Made by a program: the position numbers and the translations under genes. Source: Wujia chipingensis (GTDB lineage Bacteria > Bacillota > Clostridia > Lachnospirales > Lachnospiraceae). From it: a stretch of DNA of 64,000 nucleotides. Of the stretch, positions 27,731 through 37,666 are shown piece after piece. Under the pieces are notes generated by a model. It saw nothing but the letters and a program-made list of their open reading frames with translations, had not been told where the DNA came from and ran no database searches. Each line of letters opens with the position of its first letter. Position 1 is the first letter of the stretch. The stretch covers positions 1,309,001-1,373,000 of the forward strand of contig NZ_CP060632.1 in assembly GCF_014337155.1 (NCBI RefSeq). The letters are read 5' to 3'.

Positions 27731-28336
27731 TTGAGACGTAGAGGACAAAAAAGTTATTACGATAAGCATAATCTATCGAGATATGTATCAAAACGAAATT
27801 CCAAGATCAAACGGTTTTTCCGTTCATTTTGGCGTTGGATACTGCTTGTGTTTGTTGCCGTGATTGTCGGATATGCGATTGTGACGTTTGGATTTCAGAC
27901 GGTGACGGTAGTGGGACCGTCGATGAATCCGACGCTGGCAGATTCACAGGTTGTGCTGGTCAATAAAATCGTATATAAAGTATCTGATGTGAAGCGGTAT
28001 GATGTGATTGCGTATTCGCGCGTGGATGGCGATGGATATTATGACATCAAGCGTGTCGTTGGTCTACCGGGCGAGACGATCCGTATCTCAAATGGCGATA
28101 TCTATATCAATGGAGAACGACGCAGCGATGTCCCATTTACAATGACGATTCAGATTAGCGGTGTGGCGGAGGATGAGATCACACTGGGGGACAGTGAGTA
28201 TTTCGTGATGGGCGACAATGTGAATAACAGTGAGGACAGCCGTTATACGAATGTTGGAAATATAGCAAAGACAGAGATAAAGGGAAAGGTCGTATCAATC
28301 CTTCTCCCGCGCAGCGATAAAGGAAAGGTAAAATAA
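27731..28336 (+). CDS. Type I signal peptidase (first copy)
   Basis: This 201-residue membrane peptidase removes signal peptides from exported proteins. One N-terminal membrane helix (about residues 34-56) is followed by the catalytic Ser64 in GPSMNPT and Lys107 in YDIKRVVGLPGE; the GDNVNNSEDSR box is also present. The start is TTG 27731, six bases after GGAGG (27720-27724); no ATG upstream of the helix fits. It stands between rplS and rbgA. A second, longer signal peptidase follows rbgA. Confidence 0.92.
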   Translation: MRRRGQKSYYDKHNLSRYVSKRNSKIKRFFRSFWRWILLVFVAVIVGYAIVTFGFQTVTVVGPSMNPTLADSQVVLVNKIVYKVSDVKRYDVIAYSRVDGDGYYDIKRVVGLPGETIRISNGDIYINGERRSDVPFTMTIQISGVAEDEITLGDSEYFVMGDNVNNSEDSRYTNVGNIAKTEIKGKVVSILLPRSDKGKVK

Positions 28337-28339
28337 GTG

Positions 28340-29194
28340 ATGAATATTCAATGGTATCCGGGACATATGACGAAAGCCAAGCGTATGATGCAGGAAGATA
28401 TAAAGCTGATTGATATTGTGATCGAGCTGCTGGATGCAAGAGCACCATTATCCAGCAAGAATCCGGATATTGATAATCTTGCTGCGAACAAGTCACGCAT
28501 GGTGATTCTAAATAAAGCAGATATGGCAGATGCGAGAAAGACCGCGAAATGGGAAGAGTATTTTAAAGCGAAGGGATTCTTCGTGCTCAGTATGGACTCC
28601 CGGAAGAATTCTGGTATGAAGCCGGTATCTGATACGATCCGGGAAGCGTGTAAGGAGAAGATCGCGCGTGACCGGAAGCGTGGTATTATCAACCGCCCAA
28701 TCCGTGCAATGATCGTTGGAATTCCGAATGTCGGCAAGTCTACATTTATCAATTCCTATGCGAAGAAATCGTGCACGAAGGTCGGAAATAAGCCGGGTGT
28801 TACGAAAGGAAAGCAGTGGATTCGCATTGGCAAGGATGTGGAGCTTCTTGATACACCTGGTATTCTGTGGCCAAAATTTGATGATCAGGAGGTTGGCCTG
28901 CGGTTGGCGTATATCGGTTCCATCAACGATGAAATCCTGACGAAAAGCGAGCTTGCCTTAAAATTCATAGATTTTTTAAAAATAAATTATTGTAATGCTC
29001 TGACAGACAGGTATAATATAGATATTGATATACAGAATTCTGAGAATTTTGAGATATTGAAGCAGATTGCGGTTGCAAGATTATGTTTGTTAAAAGGAAA
29101 TGAACCGGATCTTGACAAGGCTGCGGCGATTTTATTCGATGATTTTCGAAGCGGCAGACTGGGACGTATGACGTTGGAGGAGATACCGGAATAG
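28340..29194 (+). CDS. rbgA: Ribosome biogenesis GTPase RbgA (YlqF)
   Basis: This 284-residue circularly permuted GTPase matures the 50S subunit. The N-terminal IQWYPGHMTKAKRMM is a family hallmark. The permuted GTPase motif order is seen: NKADMAD (G4) comes before PNVGKST (G1) and DTPG (G3). ATG 28340 gives the conserved start; GTG 28337 would add one residue. The rplS-rbgA-rnhB neighbourhood is the same as in Bacillus. Confidence 0.96.
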   Translation: MNIQWYPGHMTKAKRMMQEDIKLIDIVIELLDARAPLSSKNPDIDNLAANKSRMVILNKADMADARKTAKWEEYFKAKGFFVLSMDSRKNSGMKPVSDTIREACKEKIARDRKRGIINRPIRAMIVGIPNVGKSTFINSYAKKSCTKVGNKPGVTKGKQWIRIGKDVELLDTPGILWPKFDDQEVGLRLAYIGSINDEILTKSELALKFIDFLKINYCNALTDRYNIDIDIQNSENFEILKQIAVARLCLLKGNEPDLDKAAAILFDDFRSGRLGRMTLEEIPE

Positions 29195-29205
29195 GGAGTT
29201 TATAG

Positions 29206-29967
29206 ATGATGAAGAAGAAAAAGAATGCGGATGTCGTAGAGACGGAAGCTGCAGAAGCGGTGACAGAGGAAACAAAAACATCCGAGGACAAAAAGCCGGA
29301 GACAGAAACGGCAGAGGATATCGAGAAAAAGGCGGAAGAGGAAGCTGCGGAGATTGAAGCATATGACGCAGAAGGAAATCCGATCTTAAAAAAGAAAAAG
29401 AAGAGAAAAAGCAAGAAGAAAAAGACACAGAAACCGGAAGAAGTTAATATCGTGAAGGAGCTTCTGAGTCTGATCATCTATATCGGAATCGTTGTTCTGA
29501 TCTGTTATTTTATCCTGAACTTTGTAGGTTGTCGTTCCAAGGTCGATGGTTCTTCGATGAATCCGACACTGGAGGATAAAGATAATCTGTGGGTAGATAA
29601 ACTGTCGTATACATTTGGGGATCCGAAGCGGTTTGATGTCGTGATCTTTAACTATGATGAGAACACGACTTATGTCAAGCGTATCATCGGTCTGCCGGGT
29701 GAGACAGTCCGTATCGATCAGAACGGAAATATCTATATTAACGGCAAGTTGCTCAAGGAGAATTACGGCAAAGAGACAATATTGAACAATGGACGAGCTG
29801 GTTCGGATGTTTATCTTGGTTCGGACGAGTACTTTGTGCTTGGAGATAACCGGAACAACAGTATCGATAGCCGATGGTCGGATGTCGGAAATGTCAGCCG
29901 GGAGGATATCGTCGGGAAGGTTGTCCTGCGAATCTATCCATTTAAGAGCTTTGGACTGATTAAATAA
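29206..29967 (+). CDS. Type I signal peptidase (second copy) with long charged cytoplasmic N-terminus
   Basis: This 253-residue signal peptidase has catalytic Ser117 in GSSMNPT and Lys158 in YVKRIIGLPGE, and the GDNRNNSIDSR box. Unlike its paralogue at 27731-28336, it carries about 80 extra N-terminal residues that are very rich in Glu, Lys and Thr, ending in a poly-Lys/Arg stretch just before the membrane helix (about 86-106). AGGGAG lies seven bases before ATG 29206. It is followed by a terminator. Confidence 0.92.
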   Translation: MMKKKKNADVVETEAAEAVTEETKTSEDKKPETETAEDIEKKAEEEAAEIEAYDAEGNPILKKKKKRKSKKKKTQKPEEVNIVKELLSLIIYIGIVVLICYFILNFVGCRSKVDGSSMNPTLEDKDNLWVDKLSYTFGDPKRFDVVIFNYDENTTYVKRIIGLPGETVRIDQNGNIYINGKLLKENYGKETILNNGRAGSDVYLGSDEYFVLGDNRNNSIDSRWSDVGNVSREDIVGKVVLRIYPFKSFGLIK

Positions 29968-29971
29968 CAAT

Positions 29972-30004
29972 ATAGGACTGTGTATATGCACAGTCCTTAT
30001 TTTG
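29972..30004 (+). terminator. Terminator after the second signal peptidase gene
   Basis: AGGACTGTG and CACAGTCCT pair around a TATATG loop, with TTATTTT following. Confidence 0.8.
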
Positions 30005-30028
30005 CATTTAACAAAGGAGTAGGAAACG

Positions 30029-30796
30029 ATGAAGATACAGGAGATCAAGGCGGCGTATCAGGCACTCGATCCAGATGATGAGCCGATGCTGCAGCAGTTT
30101 ATACATACCTATGGCACCGATGCTCGAAGCGGGGTGCAGACACTTGTGGAGCAGACGAAAAAGAAGCTGGTGCAGTTAGAGGCAGAATATGTCCGTTCCG
30201 AGAAAATGCTTGCGTTTGAACGTAAGTATCATGCGATGGGAAGCCGATATATATGTGGGATAGATGAAGTCGGCAGAGGACCACTTGCGGGTCCGGTTGT
30301 GGCATGTGCGGTGATACTGCCGGAGGATGAGATGCTTCTGCATCTGAATGATTCCAAGCAGGTGCCAAGAAAGAAACGGGAGATCTTATACGATATTATC
30401 CGGGAGAAAGCAGTTGCTTATGGTATTGGTGTTGTCTCAGAGAAACGGATTGACGAGATCAACATCTTACAGGCAACTTACGAGGCTATGCGCATGGCAA
30501 TCGCGAATCTGAAGGTACAGCCGGATATTTTATTAAATGATGCGGTGCGTATCCCGGAGGTCGATATCAAGCAGGTGCCGATCATCAAGGGAGATACGCT
30601 GTCTGCAAGTATTGCGGCGGCAAGTATCGTTGCAAAGGTGACAAGAGACCGTATGATGGTAGAATATGATAAGGTGTATCCAGGCTATGATTTTGCAAGC
30701 AACATGGGCTATGGCAGTGCGAAGCATTATGCCGGTCTTGATAAGCTTGGACCTTGCGAGATCCATCGAAGAACGTATATTAAGGAATATGTATGA
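30029..30796 (+). CDS. rnhB: Ribonuclease HII
   Basis: This 255-residue enzyme cuts RNA in RNA-DNA hybrids, including single ribonucleotides. The active-site motif ICGIDEVGRGPLAGPVVA holds Asp79 and Glu80, and SIAAASIVAKVTRDR is conserved. About 70 residues precede the catalytic fold, as in Bacillus RNase HII. AAAGGAG precedes the ATG. The 3' end overlaps the following ylqG-like gene by four bases (ATGA). Confidence 0.96.
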   Translation: MKIQEIKAAYQALDPDDEPMLQQFIHTYGTDARSGVQTLVEQTKKKLVQLEAEYVRSEKMLAFERKYHAMGSRYICGIDEVGRGPLAGPVVACAVILPEDEMLLHLNDSKQVPRKKREILYDIIREKAVAYGIGVVSEKRIDEINILQATYEAMRMAIANLKVQPDILLNDAVRIPEVDIKQVPIIKGDTLSASIAAASIVAKVTRDRMMVEYDKVYPGYDFASNMGYGSAKHYAGLDKLGPCEIHRRTYIKEYV

Positions 30797-32484
30797 ATAT
30801 AGATAACGGAAATCTTCAATTCAATCGGTATCAGACCGGTACGATAGGAAATGCCAGACCGGAAAACGTAGCTGCAAACAATACGCAGACGGCGTCTGGC
30901 AATGCTGCGCTGGCACAGGCACAGGAGGGGCAGACCTTTACGGGGCGGATCGTCGATGTGAATGGTTCGCAGGTGACGATTCAGATGGATGGAAATATGA
31001 TGTTGCAGGCGCGGATGGTGGAAGCGGTGAACCTCAATATGGGTGATACGATTGCGTTTCTCGTAAAGGAGAATTCCGAAAACACGGTGATGATTCAGCC
31101 GCTTGCGTCGGATATGCAGGCGATGAAGGATCAGACGATCTTTGATCTGCTCGAAAAGAACCAGCTCTCGCCGTCGGACAAGAACTATCAGATCGCTGAG
31201 ACACTGTTAAATGAGAATATGCCGGTCGATCGTGCCAGCATGCAGAAGGTACTGCAGCAGGCATATAAATACCCGGATACGCCGATCCAGACGCTTGTAT
31301 CCATGAACAAGATGCAGCTTCCGGTGACGGAGCAGACGATTGCAGGCTTCGAGCAGTATCAGACGAACCAGCATGCGATGATGCAGGCGTTGTCCGGGAT
31401 GACCGAGGAACTTACGGCGTATATGTCCGAGCCGGACAGTATGCGGGAGATGCTGCAGGTGTTGTCCGATGCACAGGATCTTCCGGTACTCGATGCAGAC
31501 GCGATGCTGCAGGAGTTAGAGCAGACGACAGGTGATGTGCTGTTTGCGCAAGGAGCAGTAAGCGCTGGTGACCAGCTGCAAGCCACAGACATGACGGGCA
31601 ATCCACCTGTATTATCCGCGGAGCAGCTGACAACCTATGCGGAGAAGTTCGGCATGACTGAAGAACAGCTTACCGGACTTACGAAGCAGTTACAGGATAT
31701 GCATTTTGATGCACAGACGATACAGACGGTACTTGCAAAGTCAGATACGACGATGCAGCTTGCGAATCATCTGCAGGCACTTGTGGCGGGCGCCGCGGAT
31801 AAATCAATGATCAATGCCGAAACAATGAAGGAGTTTTTCACATCGGACGGCATGAAGGAGTTGTTAGCGGCAGCTGTGAAAGAGAAGTTCACGCTGAATC
31901 CGGAGAAGATGCAGAACCCACAGGAGGTCTCCGATCTGTATAAAGGAATCTATGAGAAGATGGACCGCCTGATGCAGCAGATGAGCAGCCATACAGGCTC
32001 ATCCGGAGAACATTTGTCCGAATCTGCGAAGGGCATGCAGGAGCGGATTGATTTCCTGCAGAACTTAAGTAATTTGTTTCCATATGCGCAGATTCCGATG
32101 CGTATGGAAGGCGGAGATAGAAATGCGGATCTGTTCGTCTATGTGAACAAAAAAAGAATGCAGGAGAAAAAGGAAGATGTCAGCGCCCTGCTACATCTGG
32201 ATATGGAATATTTAGGACCGACAGATGTGCATGTGTCTTTGCGCGGGACGATAGTTCACACGAAGTTTTATGTGGAAGACGAGGAAAGTGCGAAGATCAT
32301 TGATGCACATATGACACAGCTCGAACAGGCGATTGCGGAGAATGGGTATTCCCTGACAAATGAGGTAATCATGCGGGAGCCGACGTTGCACCCGGATACC
32401 GAGAAAAATGCCGTGGTAAAGGAGATGTTCGGCGACGACATCGAGAAGAGCGTGAAGCGGTATTCGTTTGATGTGCGGATGTAA
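30793..32484 (+). CDS. YlqG-like protein with FliK/hook-length-control C-terminal domain
   Basis: This 563-residue protein is rich in Gln and Met and has no signal peptide or membrane helix. The C-terminal 130 residues (about 430-560), including LHLDMEYLGPTDVHVSLRG, resemble the Flg_hook domain of FliK. The remainder looks like a variable, largely helical region. Position directly after rnhB and before an FlhB-like gene matches the Bacillus rnhB-ylqG-ylqH order. Its function is unknown; no flagellar operon surrounds it. Confidence 0.65.
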   Translation: MNIDNGNLQFNRYQTGTIGNARPENVAANNTQTASGNAALAQAQEGQTFTGRIVDVNGSQVTIQMDGNMMLQARMVEAVNLNMGDTIAFLVKENSENTVMIQPLASDMQAMKDQTIFDLLEKNQLSPSDKNYQIAETLLNENMPVDRASMQKVLQQAYKYPDTPIQTLVSMNKMQLPVTEQTIAGFEQYQTNQHAMMQALSGMTEELTAYMSEPDSMREMLQVLSDAQDLPVLDADAMLQELEQTTGDVLFAQGAVSAGDQLQATDMTGNPPVLSAEQLTTYAEKFGMTEEQLTGLTKQLQDMHFDAQTIQTVLAKSDTTMQLANHLQALVAGAADKSMINAETMKEFFTSDGMKELLAAAVKEKFTLNPEKMQNPQEVSDLYKGIYEKMDRLMQQMSSHTGSSGEHLSESAKGMQERIDFLQNLSNLFPYAQIPMRMEGGDRNADLFVYVNKKRMQEKKEDVSALLHLDMEYLGPTDVHVSLRGTIVHTKFYVEDEESAKIIDAHMTQLEQAIAENGYSLTNEVIMREPTLHPDTEKNAVVKEMFGDDIEKSVKRYSFDVRM

Positions 32485-32566
32485 CTGAAAAATGCAATGT
32501 ACAAAGTGCAGGAATCTGTAGAAAAAACGTGTGAGACATGGATTGGATGAAACAGAGGGAAAATAG

Positions 32567-32872
32567 ATGGCACAGAATTTTAATGTAGAGACAAAGAAAA
32601 AAGATGATAAGAAAAAGGCAGTTGCCTTAGTCTATGAGCCGGGAAATGAGGCACCGCAGGTTGTTGCGTCCGGAAAAGGTGTGATTGCGGAACGCATCAT
32701 TGACACGGCGAAGAAGAGTGATGTGCCGCTCTATAAGGACACCGACCTTACGAACACTCTGTTGAACCTGGATATCGGTGAATGTATCCCACCGGAGCTG
32801 TATGGCGTCGTGGCAGAGATCTTAGTCTATGTCGACCGGATGGATAAGCTGCGCGCGAAGCTTGGGAAATAG
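32567..32872 (+). CDS. FlhB-like cytoplasmic domain protein (YlqH type)
   Basis: This 101-residue protein aligns with the C-terminal cytoplasmic subdomain of type III export switch proteins such as FlhB. AVALVYEPGNEAPQVVASGKG and the following helices are conserved. The membrane part and the NPTH autocleavage site of full-length FlhB are absent; the protein starts just where the cleaved FlhB fragment would. Its partner is presumably the FliK-like gene upstream. The role is unknown. Confidence 0.72.
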   Translation: MAQNFNVETKKKDDKKKAVALVYEPGNEAPQVVASGKGVIAERIIDTAKKSDVPLYKDTDLTNTLLNLDIGECIPPELYGVVAEILVYVDRMDKLRAKLGK

Positions 32873-32888
32873 ATAAGTGGGGATAGCT

Positions 32889-33266
32889 ATGGAGAAACGA
32901 TCGTACAATAAAAGGCAGGTCGGGACGGAGAAGGAGAAGCTTGCCGCGGAATACCTGAAGAAGAAAGGGTATTTCATCATTGAGAAGAATTACCGGGTAC
33001 GGCAGGGCGAGATCGACCTGATAGCGCGGGACAGCATGTGTATCGTGTTCATTGAGGTCAAATACCGGGCGAATGGCAGAAGCGGGGATGCCTTAGAGGC
33101 AGTCACACGTGCGAAGATACGGCAAATCTCGAAGACTGCGCTTTTTTACCTGAATCAGAAGAAAATAAGCATTGAAAATACACCGATCCGGTTCGATGTG
33201 ATCGGTATCAATGGAGATTCCATCACGCATGTTGAGAATGCGTTTGATTTTGTGATGACAAGGTAA
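32889..33266 (+). CDS. YraN family (UPF0102) nuclease-fold protein
   Basis: This 125-residue protein has the restriction-endonuclease-like core of the YraN family. GEIDLIARD and IVFIEVKYR supply the Asp, Glu and Lys of a putative metal site. ATG 32889 is preferred over GTG 32877 because a purine-rich GGGGAT lies just before it. In Firmicutes it commonly sits after rnhB. Its function is unproven. Confidence 0.85.
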   Translation: MEKRSYNKRQVGTEKEKLAAEYLKKKGYFIIEKNYRVRQGEIDLIARDSMCIVFIEVKYRANGRSGDALEAVTRAKIRQISKTALFYLNQKKISIENTPIRFDVIGINGDSITHVENAFDFVMTR

Positions 33267-33341
33267 GCTTAAGCATGATAGAAAAGGATAGCGTAAAACA
33301 GGAATCAATAAGAATAAACAGGAAGAGACAGGAACAGATAA

Positions 33342-34283
33342 ATGAAACCAGTACAGTTTGATCTGAAAATAAATCCAGAGGCACTTGTGACGCGGGCAGA
33401 GGAACATCTGCATTTCTTACGGGAACGCAACACGTATTTCGAGAATGCGAAGGTGGAGGGTGTATCCGTCCCGGTTCCGGTGCTGCGGTATAAAATATTT
33501 GACGCATATCCGGAGCTCGTGGTCGGGTTTTCGACGCGACTGGGCGGTGTGAGCAAGGGATATCTGGGAAGTATGAACCTGAGCTTTACCCGTGGCGATG
33601 AGGAAGCGTCTGTGATGGAGAATCACAGACGGTTTGCGCAGGCGTGCGGGTACGATTACACGAAGCTCGTGTTCTCGGATCAGGTACATAAGACGAATCT
33701 GCGGATCGTGACGAAGGACGACTGTGGAAAGGGTATCGTGCGGGAACGTGATTTCTCGGAGATTGACGGACTCATCACGCAGGAGGTTGGAATTCCGCTT
33801 ATGACGTTCTATGCAGACTGCGTACCGCTGTTTCTGTACGATCCAGTGCAGCGCGTGATTGCGACGGCACATTCCGGATGGCGCGGCACCGTTGGGCGTA
33901 TCGGTATGGTAGTCGTACAGAAGATGCAGGAACTCTATGGTTCTAAGCCGGAGGATATCATCTGCGCGATCGGACCATCCATCTGCAAAGCCTGCTACGA
34001 GGTAAGCAAGGATGTGGCAGATGCGTGCGGCGTATATACAGAGGAACAACGGAAGATACTATTAGAAGACAAGGGAAATGGTAAATATCAGCTTGATTTA
34101 CATCAGGCGTGCTATTATAATTTTACGGATGCAGGTGTGTTGCCGGAGCATATTGCGTTGCCGGATATCTGCACTTGCTGCAATCCGGAACTGTTATTCT
34201 CCCATCGGGCATCCGGTGGCAGACGCGGCAATCTGGGTGGCGTGATTATGCTATGCGAATCAACAGAGGAATGCCGGGATTGA
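33342..34283 (+). CDS. pgeF: Peptidoglycan editing factor PgeF / YfiH-LACC1 family
   Basis: This 313-residue protein has the conserved metal-site pattern of the YfiH/LACC1 family: SDQVH, ADCVPLFLYD and TAHSGWRGT, plus CTCCNPELLFSHRASGG at the end. Members have been reported as purine nucleoside phosphorylases/deaminases and as enzymes that correct misincorporated muropeptide residues. About 50 N-terminal residues precede the usual fold. It lies between yraN and the DUF512 gene. Confidence 0.85.
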   Translation: MKPVQFDLKINPEALVTRAEEHLHFLRERNTYFENAKVEGVSVPVPVLRYKIFDAYPELVVGFSTRLGGVSKGYLGSMNLSFTRGDEEASVMENHRRFAQACGYDYTKLVFSDQVHKTNLRIVTKDDCGKGIVRERDFSEIDGLITQEVGIPLMTFYADCVPLFLYDPVQRVIATAHSGWRGTVGRIGMVVVQKMQELYGSKPEDIICAIGPSICKACYEVSKDVADACGVYTEEQRKILLEDKGNGKYQLDLHQACYYNFTDAGVLPEHIALPDICTCCNPELLFSHRASGGRRGNLGGVIMLCESTEECRD

Positions 34284-34323
34284 AATATACAATCCATTTA
34301 ATACAGAAATTTAGGACACAGAT

Positions 34324-35664
34324 ATGAAACGACATAAAATAACAAAGGTTGATGAAGGTGGAATTGCGGAGGAACTCGGAATCGAGGAAGGCGATTTTCT
34401 GCTTGCCATCAATGACAAAGAAATTGAAGATATATTTGACTACGACTTTATCGTGAACGACGAATACCTCGAAGTGCTGATCGAGAAAGCGAACGGTGAG
34501 GAATGGTTGTTAGAGGTCGAGAAAGACTACGACGAAGATCTCGGCATGGAGTTCGGGGAGTCTCTGATGGACGAATACCGGAGCTGCTTCAACAAGTGCG
34601 TATTTTGTTTTATCGATCAGAATCCGCCGGGCATGCGTGAGACGATCTATTTCAAGGATGACGATACGCGTCTGTCTTTCTTGCAGGGAAATTACGTGAC
34701 GCTCACGAACATGAAGGAGAAGGATATCCAGAGAATCATCGACTATAAGTTAGCGCCAATCAACATCTCCGTGCATACGACGAACCCGGAGCTCCGGTGT
34801 CAGATGCTGCACAACCGGTTCGCCGGGAAGGTCATGGACTATATCCAGATGCTCTACGATGCAGATATTCCGATGAATGCACAGGTTGTGCTCTGCAAGG
34901 GGCTAAACGATGGCGATGAATTGCGCCGGACGATCGGGGATCTGCTCGCTTATGCACCGACGATCGAGAGTCTGTCGGTCGTACCGGTCGGACTGTCCAA
35001 GTACCGGGATGGGCTCTGTCAGCTGGAGAGCTTCACGAAGGAGGATGCGAGGGAAGTCATCTCGATTATCGAGGGCTTCCAACAGCAGGCGATGGAGAAG
35101 TTTGGCGAGCATTTCGTGCATGCGAGTGATGAGTGGTATATCACAGCAGGTTATGATATGCCGGGGGAAGACCGCTATGACGGCTATATCCAGCTGGAAA
35201 ATGGTGTTGGCATGACGCGGCTGTTTTTAACAGAGGCACAGGATGCCGTGGATATCTACCTCGAAGATCATGACGGAAAGCCGTGGGCTGGGAAACGGAA
35301 GGTCTCGACGATAACCGGACTGATCGCCTATGACTATGTCTGTCAGGTTGCAGAGATATACAAGCAGGCGGCACCGGGGCTTGATCTGCAGGTTTTCCCA
35401 ATCCGGAATGATTTCTTCGGCGAGAAGATCACGGTGACAGGACTTCTGACCGGACAGGATATCGTGAAGCAGTTACAGGGCAAGGATCTGGGAGAGGCGT
35501 TATTCCTTCCAAGCCAGATTGTGAAGGCGGATGAGCCGATTTTTCTCGATGATATGACGGTTGAGGAATTGCAAAACGCTTTACAAGTACCGGTGATTAT
35601 TGTACAATCAAGCGGTGTGGGATTATTTAACAGAATGATAGAAATGGAGAACGAACATGAGTAG
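34324..35664 (+). CDS. DUF512 radical SAM protein with N-terminal PDZ-like domain
   Basis: This 446-residue protein starts with a PDZ-like segment (residues 5-70) and has three cysteines in CxxxCxxC spacing (Cys88, Cys92, Cys95, in [19 protein letters not shown]) that would bind an iron-sulfur cluster. [13 protein letters not shown] and the C-terminal DUF512 region are family features. The function is unknown. It overlaps der by eight bases, a conserved pairing in Clostridia, suggesting a link to ribosome assembly or translation. Confidence 0.87.
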   Translation: MKRHKITKVDEGGIAEELGIEEGDFLLAINDKEIEDIFDYDFIVNDEYLEVLIEKANGEEWLLEVEKDYDEDLGMEFGESLMDEYRSCFNKCVFCFIDQNPPGMRETIYFKDDDTRLSFLQGNYVTLTNMKEKDIQRIIDYKLAPINISVHTTNPELRCQMLHNRFAGKVMDYIQMLYDADIPMNAQVVLCKGLNDGDELRRTIGDLLAYAPTIESLSVVPVGLSKYRDGLCQLESFTKEDAREVISIIEGFQQQAMEKFGEHFVHASDEWYITAGYDMPGEDRYDGYIQLENGVGMTRLFLTEAQDAVDIYLEDHDGKPWAGKRKVSTITGLIAYDYVCQVAEIYKQAAPGLDLQVFPIRNDFFGEKITVTGLLTGQDIVKQLQGKDLGEALFLPSQIVKADEPIFLDDMTVEELQNALQVPVIIVQSSGVGLFNRMIEMENEHE

Positions 35665-36979
35665 ACCGGTTGTTGCCATTGTCGGCAGACCAAATGTCGG
35701 TAAATCTACATTGTTTAACACGCTGGCGGGCGATCGTATCTCGATCGTACAGGATACACCAGGTGTTACAAGAGATCGAATCTATGCCGATGTGACATGG
35801 TTAAATTATAATTTTACGATTGTGGATACGGGCGGTATCGAGCCGGAATCCAACGATATTATATTGAAGAGTATGCGGGAGCAGGCGGAGATCGCGATTG
35901 AAACCGCAGATGTGATTCTATTTGTGACAGATGTCCGTCAGGGACTTGTCGATGCGGACGGAAAGGTTGCAGATATGTTACGCCGTTCGAAGAAACCAAT
36001 CGTGCTGGTTGTCAATAAAGTGGACAGCTTCGAGAAGTTTATGCCGGATGTATACGAGTTTTACAATCTGGGACTGGGTGATCCACAGCCGATCTCAGCG
36101 GCATCCCAGCTTGGACTTGGCGATATGCTCGACGAGGTGGTCAAGCATTTCGGCGAGAATGCACTGAAGGAAGAGGAGGATGAGCGCCCACGTATTGCAA
36201 TCATCGGAAAGCCAAACGTTGGTAAATCATCCATCATCAACAAGCTACTCGGCGAGGATCGTGTGATTGTATCGAACATTGCCGGTACGACGCGTGACGC
36301 GATCGATACAACGATCAAGCGGAATGGCACAGAATATGTGTTTATTGATACGGCGGGACTGCGCCGGAAGAATAAGATCAAGGAAGAGATTGAGCGGTAC
36401 AGTATCATCCGTACCGTATCAGCGGTCGAGCGATGCAATGTGGCAGTGCTCGTCATTGATGCAACGGAGGGAATTACCGATCAGGATACGAAGATCGCAG
36501 GTATCGCCCATGAGCGCGGCAAGGGTATGATTATCGCCGTCAATAAATGGGATGCAATCGAGAAGAATGACAAGACAATGAAGAAGTTCACCGAGGATGT
36601 GCGTGAGAAGCTTTCGTATATGCCGTATGCGGAACTGCTCTTTATCTCTGCGGAGACCGGTCAGCGTCTGCCGAAGCTTTTTGAGACGATTGACATGGTT
36701 ATCGAGAACCATTCGCTTCGTGTGGCAACTGGTGTCTTAAATGAGATCATGGCAGAGGCAGTTGCTTTGAACCAGCCACCTTCAGACAAGGGTAAACGCC
36801 TGAGACTTTACTATATCACACAGGTTTCTGTGAAGCCGCCGACGTTTGTCATCTTTGTCAATGATAAAGAACTGATGCATTTTTCTTATACGAGATACAT
36901 CGAGAATAAAATACGGGAGGCGTTTGGATTTAAGGGAACGCCGCTGAAGTTCATTATACGGGAGAGGAAAGAAAAATAA
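35657..36979 (+). CDS. der: Ribosome biogenesis GTPase Der (EngA)
   Basis: This 440-residue protein has two consecutive GTPase domains and a C-terminal KH-like domain, the unique layout of Der, required for 50S assembly. The first P-loop GRPNVGKS is at residues 10-17 and the second, GKPNVGKS, near residue 185. NKVD and NKWD give the two G4 motifs. plsY follows after two bases. Confidence 0.98.
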   Translation: MSRPVVAIVGRPNVGKSTLFNTLAGDRISIVQDTPGVTRDRIYADVTWLNYNFTIVDTGGIEPESNDIILKSMREQAEIAIETADVILFVTDVRQGLVDADGKVADMLRRSKKPIVLVVNKVDSFEKFMPDVYEFYNLGLGDPQPISAASQLGLGDMLDEVVKHFGENALKEEEDERPRIAIIGKPNVGKSSIINKLLGEDRVIVSNIAGTTRDAIDTTIKRNGTEYVFIDTAGLRRKNKIKEEIERYSIIRTVSAVERCNVAVLVIDATEGITDQDTKIAGIAHERGKGMIIAVNKWDAIEKNDKTMKKFTEDVREKLSYMPYAELLFISAETGQRLPKLFETIDMVIENHSLRVATGVLNEIMAEAVALNQPPSDKGKRLRLYYITQVSVKPPTFVIFVNDKELMHFSYTRYIENKIREAFGFKGTPLKFIIRERKEK

Positions 36980-36981
36980 TC

Positions 36982-37653
36982 ATGATACTAGCGAGAGTGA
37001 TCTGTCTGGTGGCAGGCTATGCATTTGGACTGCTTCAGACATCGTATATCTATGGAAGAATGAAAGGCATTGATATTAGAGAGCATGGAAGCGGCAACGC
37101 TGGAACAACGAATGCCCTCCGGGTACTCGGAAAGAAAGCCGGACTGATCGTATTTATCGGCGATCTGTTCAAGGCAATCATCATCAGTGCGATCGTGCAT
37201 GTTGTGATCGGACATTTGTATCCAAACGAGGTGTATCTGTATCTTGCCTATGCCGGACTTGGCACAGTGCTTGGACATAACTTCCCTTGTTATCTGCATT
37301 TTAAGGGAGGAAAGGGAATTGCGACAACCGCTGGGATTATCGTTGGTTTCTTAGATCCTGTGATTATCGTCAGTTGTCTGATTGCGTTTATTGTGATCGT
37401 AGCGATTACCAGATATGTCTCCCTTGGTTCCATCACCATCGTGACGATGTTCTGTATCGAGTATGCGATCTTCGCATTCCATGGGAAATACGGCTTTGAT
37501 CTGGCGAGTGCACCATCGTATCATGCGATGGTGGAGAGCGTGATCGTGGTAGCCGTGATCTGCGGAATGGCGATCGTGCGGCATCATGCGAACATCGTGC
37601 GGCTGTTGCATCATGAGGAAAATAAATTAGGCGCGAAAAAAGCGGTTTCATAA
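36982..37653 (+). CDS. plsY: Acyl-phosphate glycerol-3-phosphate acyltransferase
   Basis: This 223-residue membrane protein acylates glycerol-3-phosphate from acyl-phosphate, the first step of phospholipid synthesis. Family motifs are GSGNAGTTNALRVLGKKAG and HNFPCYLHFKGGKGIATT in loops between about six helices. It lies next to gpsA, which makes its substrate. Confidence 0.96.
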   Translation: MILARVICLVAGYAFGLLQTSYIYGRMKGIDIREHGSGNAGTTNALRVLGKKAGLIVFIGDLFKAIIISAIVHVVIGHLYPNEVYLYLAYAGLGTVLGHNFPCYLHFKGGKGIATTAGIIVGFLDPVIIVSCLIAFIVIVAITRYVSLGSITIVTMFCIEYAIFAFHGKYGFDLASAPSYHAMVESVIVVAVICGMAIVRHHANIVRLLHHEENKLGAKKAVS

Positions 37654-37666
37654 AGGGGGTTAACGT

